DNA from: Parcubacteria group bacterium
GTDB taxonomy: Bacteria > Patescibacteriota > Minisyncoccia > Phycocordibacterales > UBA12088
Direction: 5' to 3'
NCBI GenBank assembly: GCA_021731325.1
Contig: JAKFXP010000114.1
Coordinates: 1-7,343 of the forward strand
Length of the DNA: 7,343 nt
The position numbers and the translations under genes were made by a program. Below the pieces are notes generated by a model that saw only the letters and a list, made by a program, of their open reading frames with translations, did not search any database and was not told the origin of the DNA. Below are positions 5,076-7,343 of this stretch, piece by piece (the stretch's first letter is position 1; each line of letters starts with the position of its first letter).

Positions 5076-5774
5076 CTATTTTTTGAGTGCAAGGAGTTTT
5101 TGATAGGTGTCTTCGGGGTCGCGGACTGATTCCGTATCTATGATACCAATCACCGTTTCGTCGTTGCCGCCCGGGAAGAGTGCATCTCCAAAGTAGAGGC
5201 ATGTGTCGAGGTTCCAGCTCATGTATTCGGCGAGGCGCGTGACATTGTATCCTTTATTACGACCTTTTTTAAAATAATCTAAACAGGTGGTGCCGCCAAT
5301 CTTGACCTCTACTCGATCTGAGATAAGTGGATGCTGTGCCAAAAGGCCGACTCGGAGCGCCTGATCGGAATCCACCTTCTCTTTGATCGCAACGGGAGCA
5401 TGGTGACCATAGATACTGTACGACACCTGACTTCCACGTTTTTCAGTGAGATCATTTTCATCTGGCACTGTGGCTACACGGGGAAGTGAAGCGATGTGTG
5501 CATCAATTTCTGCCAAATCTTCAGGAGTGAGTTCATCACGCCACAATTCGATATCACCATGCATAGCGTGGTTGCCGTTTTGACCAAGGGTATAGCAGGC
5601 AAGGCCGTCGAGCTGATGACGAATCTGGTCTACCGTTGCACCAGATATTACCACAATATCGTACATGAGAGACTGAAGGAGCGTTTTCATCTCGGGGGTG
5701 ATAGCAGAACGACTCCTCGTGAGCGTGTTATCAAGATCAAAGAATAGTCGTAGGTATTTTGTATCTTTTTCCAT
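5076..5774 (-). CDS. HAD-superfamily (type IIB) phosphomannomutase-like protein
   Basis: From the ATG at 5774 the product has 232 residues, close to the roughly 250 of eukaryotic-type phosphomannomutase (PMM1/PMM2), which interconverts mannose 6- and 1-phosphate for glycan precursors. HAD motif I is FFDLDNTLTRSR (Asp13 nucleophile, Asp15 acid/base), motif II VVISGAT (Ser44), motif III near NKGYNV (Lys174) and motif IV YFGDALFPGGNDE (Asp197). The last, together with KIGGTTCLDYF and the late DPEDT, is especially PMM-like. Residues of about 80-165 form the cap. A related sugar-phosphate phosphatase cannot be excluded. The start is uncertain: a TGGTATACT promoter lies 8 nt before an in-frame TTG at 5801 that would add nine residues, but the ATG gives the N-terminal length usual for the family. 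The stop abuts the promoter of the 59-residue gene, and no terminator is seen. Confidence 0.85.
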   Translation of the reverse strand: MEKDTKYLRLFFDLDNTLTRSRSAITPEMKTLLQSLMYDIVVISGATVDQIRHQLDGLACYTLGQNGNHAMHGDIELWRDELTPEDLAEIDAHIASLPRVATVPDENDLTEKRGSQVSYSIYGHHAPVAIKEKVDSDQALRVGLLAQHPLISDRVEVKIGGTTCLDYFKKGRNKGYNVTRLAEYMSWNLDTCLYFGDALFPGGNDETVIGIIDTESVRDPEDTYQKLLALKK

Positions 5775-5809
5775 GCAATATACGTTACTAGCAATAAACA
5801 ATTATGCGC

Positions 5810-5818
5810 AGTATACCA
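5810..5818 (-). promoter_or_regulatory. Extended -10 promoter (TGGTATACT) of the phosphomannomutase-like gene
   Basis: On the minus strand TGG-TATACT is followed by GCGCATAA and an in-frame TTG at 5801. Transcription from here would start at about 5804-5801, giving either a leaderless TTG start or a leader of about 27 nt to the ATG at 5774, with no Shine-Dalgarno. The segment resembles the nuclease promoter at 3727-3735. Confidence 0.6.
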
Positions 5819-5852
5819 TAGGTAGCTGCACTCGTCCGTACGGCACAATTTG

Positions 5853-5881
5853 TTGACAGATTGGTCGGTATGTGATTAAAT
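5853..5881 (+). promoter_or_regulatory. Sigma-70 promoter (TTGACA / 17 bp / TTAAAT) of the 79-residue gene
   Basis: A consensus -35, TTGACA (5853-5858), is 17 bp from TTAAAT (5876-5881), which has a TGA extension in front. Transcription should begin near 5888, leaving a leader of about 42 nt. It is divergent from the phosphomannomutase-like promoter, 35 bp away. Confidence 0.75.
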
Positions 5882-5917
5882 GTCGAGCGGTTAGAAGTTC
5901 CTTACCGATACTAGACA

Positions 5918-5923
5918 GAGGAG
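5918..5923 (+). promoter_or_regulatory. Strong Shine-Dalgarno site (GAGGAG) of the 79-residue gene
   Basis: GAGGAG, inside AGAGGAGAG, ends 6 nt before the ATG at 5930. It selects this start over the overlapping frame that opens at 5940. Confidence 0.8.
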
Positions 5924-5929
5924 AGAATA

Positions 5930-6169
5930 ATGTACTGGCTTGACACTTTTGAAGCGTTTGTCACTTCACGGAGGACTGCACTTGCAGGAGCTCCTGCATT
6001 GCAAATCACGCAACGAGCACAGGAGTATGCCGATCAATCCAGGGAAGAGCTACATAATCCACCTTCACGACGAGTTGTTGCTCGTAAATACCTGGATGAT
6101 ATATTTCTTGGACACGAAAGGCGCATACCTGAATTTCAGGCATTTGCAAAAAAATACGAACAGCGATAA
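5930..6169 (+). CDS. Small helical protein of 79 residues, function unknown
   Basis: I recognise no family. The product is soluble-looking, with no signal peptide, membrane span or cysteine. Two stretches look helical: about residues 3-41 (TFEAFVTSRRTALAGAPAL, then QRAQEYADQSREEL) and about 46-78 (RRVVARKYLDDIFLGHERRI, then FQAFAKKYEQR), split by HNPPS. Arg and Lys are plentiful in the second half. Expression signals are unusually complete: a TTGACA/TTAAAT promoter, a leader of about 42 nt, a strong Shine-Dalgarno and a terminator hairpin 9 bp after the stop. It is thus a single-gene transcription unit between a phosphomannomutase-like gene and thrS. The good signals suggest substantial expression, but the sequence gives no clear hint of function. 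Confidence 0.75.
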   Translation: MYWLDTFEAFVTSRRTALAGAPALQITQRAQEYADQSREELHNPPSRRVVARKYLDDIFLGHERRIPEFQAFAKKYEQR

Positions 6170-6178
6170 ATGCTGTAC

Positions 6179-6207
6179 AAACGCCCGCACATCTGCGGGC
6201 GTTTCTC
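6179..6207. terminator. Terminator hairpin shared by the 79-residue gene and thrS
   Basis: AAACGCCCGCA (6179-6189) and TGCGGGCGTTT (6194-6204) form a perfect 11-bp stem with a CATC loop. The stem's own U residues serve as a short tail (TTTCTC on the plus side, TTTG on the minus side). It lies 9 bp after the plus-strand stop and 5 bp after the minus-strand thrS stop, so it probably ends both transcripts. Confidence 0.8.
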
Positions 6208-6209
6208 TA

Positions 6210-7343
6210 TTACCAGGTGAGACTACGATTTCGTTGTGCGGTGAGAATGCGATCGGTTAATTCTTGCGGAGCGTGCGTCGTAGAGGTGCCGGTGCGCTCT
6301 TCGAGCGTTACGGTATGCGTCGCGACTTCCTTGTCGCCAATTACTGCAAAGCAGGGAAGTTTTTCAAGTTTTGCATTGCGAATGCGTTTGCCCAATGAGT
6401 CGTTCGATACATCGATTTCTACTCGAATATCAGCTTGTTTGAGTAAGGTATACACTTCCTGAGCGTACGCATGGTGTGCTTCGCTAATCGGAATAATACG
6501 TATCTGTGTTGGGGCGAGCCAGAGAGGGAATACGCCGGCAAAGTGTTCGATGAGAATTGTCATAAAGCGTTCAATCGAACCCATAATAGCGCAGTGAATC
6601 ATCACCACGTCTTCTTTTTCACCTTTTTCATTCACACACGTAAGACCAAAGTTTTTTGGCATATTGAGGTCGAGTTGGATGGTGGCAACCTGTAAGGTTC
6701 TGCCAAGCGCGTCCTTGGCCATAAAATCTATCTTTGGGCCGTACATCGCTGCTTCGCCAATACCATCAATGTAGGTAGGCACCCGTGAGGTAATTGCTGC
6801 GAGGAGCGTTGTTTCTGCTTCAGCCCAACGTTCTGGGGTGCCGATATACTTTTCAAAGTGCTCAGGATCGTGGCGTGAGAATCGTACGGTGAGTTCACTA
6901 AAGCCAAAGGTGGTATAGAACGTGTCGATAATATCCCAAATAGAGAGGAGTTCTGTTTCGATTTGATTGTGTCGACAAAATACGTGTGCATCATCTTGAG
7001 TAATTGAAAGTACTCGAGAAAGCCCCGAGAGTTCACCCGACTGCTCATCACGATACACCATCGTGGTCTCGGCGTAGCGCTGGGGCATGTCACGATAGCT
7101 TTTGGGTGAACTATCAAATATCTGCGTATGGTGCGGGCAGTTCATTGGCTTCATTGCAAACAAATGACCTTCACGCGTCGTAATTTTAAAGAGCTCATCA
7201 TCAAATTTACTCCAATGACCACTTGTTTCGTACAGCTCTTTTTTGGTGATGTGCGGTATGGTCACCTTCATAAACCCACGCTCTTTGCGGAGTTGCCACA
7301 CGTAGTCGTTGAGGAGTTCGCGAATGATGGTGCCTTTGGGAGT
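6210..7343 (-). CDS. thrS: Threonyl-tRNA synthetase, catalytic and anticodon-binding domains (cut by the right window edge)
   Basis: ThrRS joins threonine to tRNA-Thr using ATP. The frame is open to the window edge and gives 377 residues. It begins inside class II motif 1 (TPKGTIIRELLNDYVWQLRKERG), so the N-terminal TGS and editing domains, if present, lie beyond 7343; a GTG at 7301 is not the start. Fragment landmarks are the zinc ligand Cys69 in KPMNCPHH, motif 2 YRDEQSGELSGLSRV with Arg98, the second zinc ligand His120 in TQDDAHVFC, the third His250 in HCAIMGSIERF, and the anticodon-binding domain from about 275 (TQIRIIPISEAHHAYAQEV). The spacings from Cys69 to Arg98 (29) and to His120 (51) equal those of E. 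coli ThrRS (Cys334, Arg363, His385). All catalytic ligands are present. The gene ends 6 bp from a terminator hairpin. Confidence 0.96.
   Translation of the reverse strand, partial: TPKGTIIRELLNDYVWQLRKERGFMKVTIPHITKKELYETSGHWSKFDDELFKITTREGHLFAMKPMNCPHHTQIFDSSPKSYRDMPQRYAETTMVYRDEQSGELSGLSRVLSITQDDAHVFCRHNQIETELLSIWDIIDTFYTTFGFSELTVRFSRHDPEHFEKYIGTPERWAEAETTLLAAITSRVPTYIDGIGEAAMYGPKIDFMAKDALGRTLQVATIQLDLNMPKNFGLTCVNEKGEKEDVVMIHCAIMGSIERFMTILIEHFAGVFPLWLAPTQIRIIPISEAHHAYAQEVYTLLKQADIRVEIDVSNDSLGKRIRNAKLEKLPCFAVIGDKEVATHTVTLEERTGTSTTHAPQELTDRILTAQRNRSLTW

Noticed and set aside
7299..7301. GTG at 7301 as the thrS start
   Set aside because: The frame continues upstream to the window edge with conserved class II motif 1 residues (KGTIIRELLNDY), so the gene is partial, not N-terminally short.

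Overview
This window looks like a piece of a compact bacterial chromosome. I infer a small-genome lineage of the Patescibacteria (candidate phyla radiation, Parcubacteria-like). The pointers are short intergenic gaps, genes switching strand almost one by one, mostly leaderless-looking promoters, and the style of the ThrRS, S49 protease and CGTNC-motif secreted protein. This placement comes from pattern memory, not a search. All ten stop codons visible are TAA (7) or TAG (3), with no TGA.

Layout, left to right. (a) 1-543, minus: N-terminal 181 residues of pyruvate kinase, running off the left edge. (b) 612-2972, plus: an SppA-like membrane S49 peptidase, a secreted protein of unknown function with a CGTNC motif, and a Bcp/PrxQ-type peroxiredoxin, each with its own possible start-proximal promoter. 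(c) 2997-3115: a striking inverted repeat with perfect 30-bp arms, between the convergent peroxiredoxin and nuclease genes. (d) 3145-3717, minus: a membrane-anchored or secreted staphylococcal-nuclease-like protein. (e) 3839-4816, plus: an SOS operon with a perfect GAAC-N4-GTTC LexA operator inside the promoter, a 92-residue basic helical protein of unknown function, lexA, and a terminator. (f) 4819-5075, minus: a 59-residue acidic protein with a near-consensus sigma-70 promoter, a UUCG hairpin leader and a good Shine-Dalgarno. (g) 5076-5774, minus: a phosphomannomutase-like HAD protein. (h) 5853-6207, plus: a 79-residue protein with a TTGACA promoter, a strong Shine-Dalgarno and a terminator hairpin. 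(i) 6210-7343, minus: catalytic and anticodon-binding domains of threonyl-tRNA synthetase, running off the right edge.

Most genes are separate housekeeping or envelope functions (glycolysis, translation, peroxide defence, membrane proteolysis, sugar-phosphate metabolism). The only clear functional unit is the SOS operon: LexA should repress its own promoter, and the unknown 92-residue protein shares that control. Two initiation styles coexist. Several genes have TGnTATACT or TATACT boxes 8-9 nt before the start codon and no Shine-Dalgarno, which predicts leaderless mRNA. The two small unknown genes instead have full -35/-10 promoters, leaders and Shine-Dalgarno sites. I see no tRNA, rRNA, CRISPR array, transposase or clearly new multi-gene system. 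The best leads are the SOS small protein, the inverted repeat and the two small SD-led genes.
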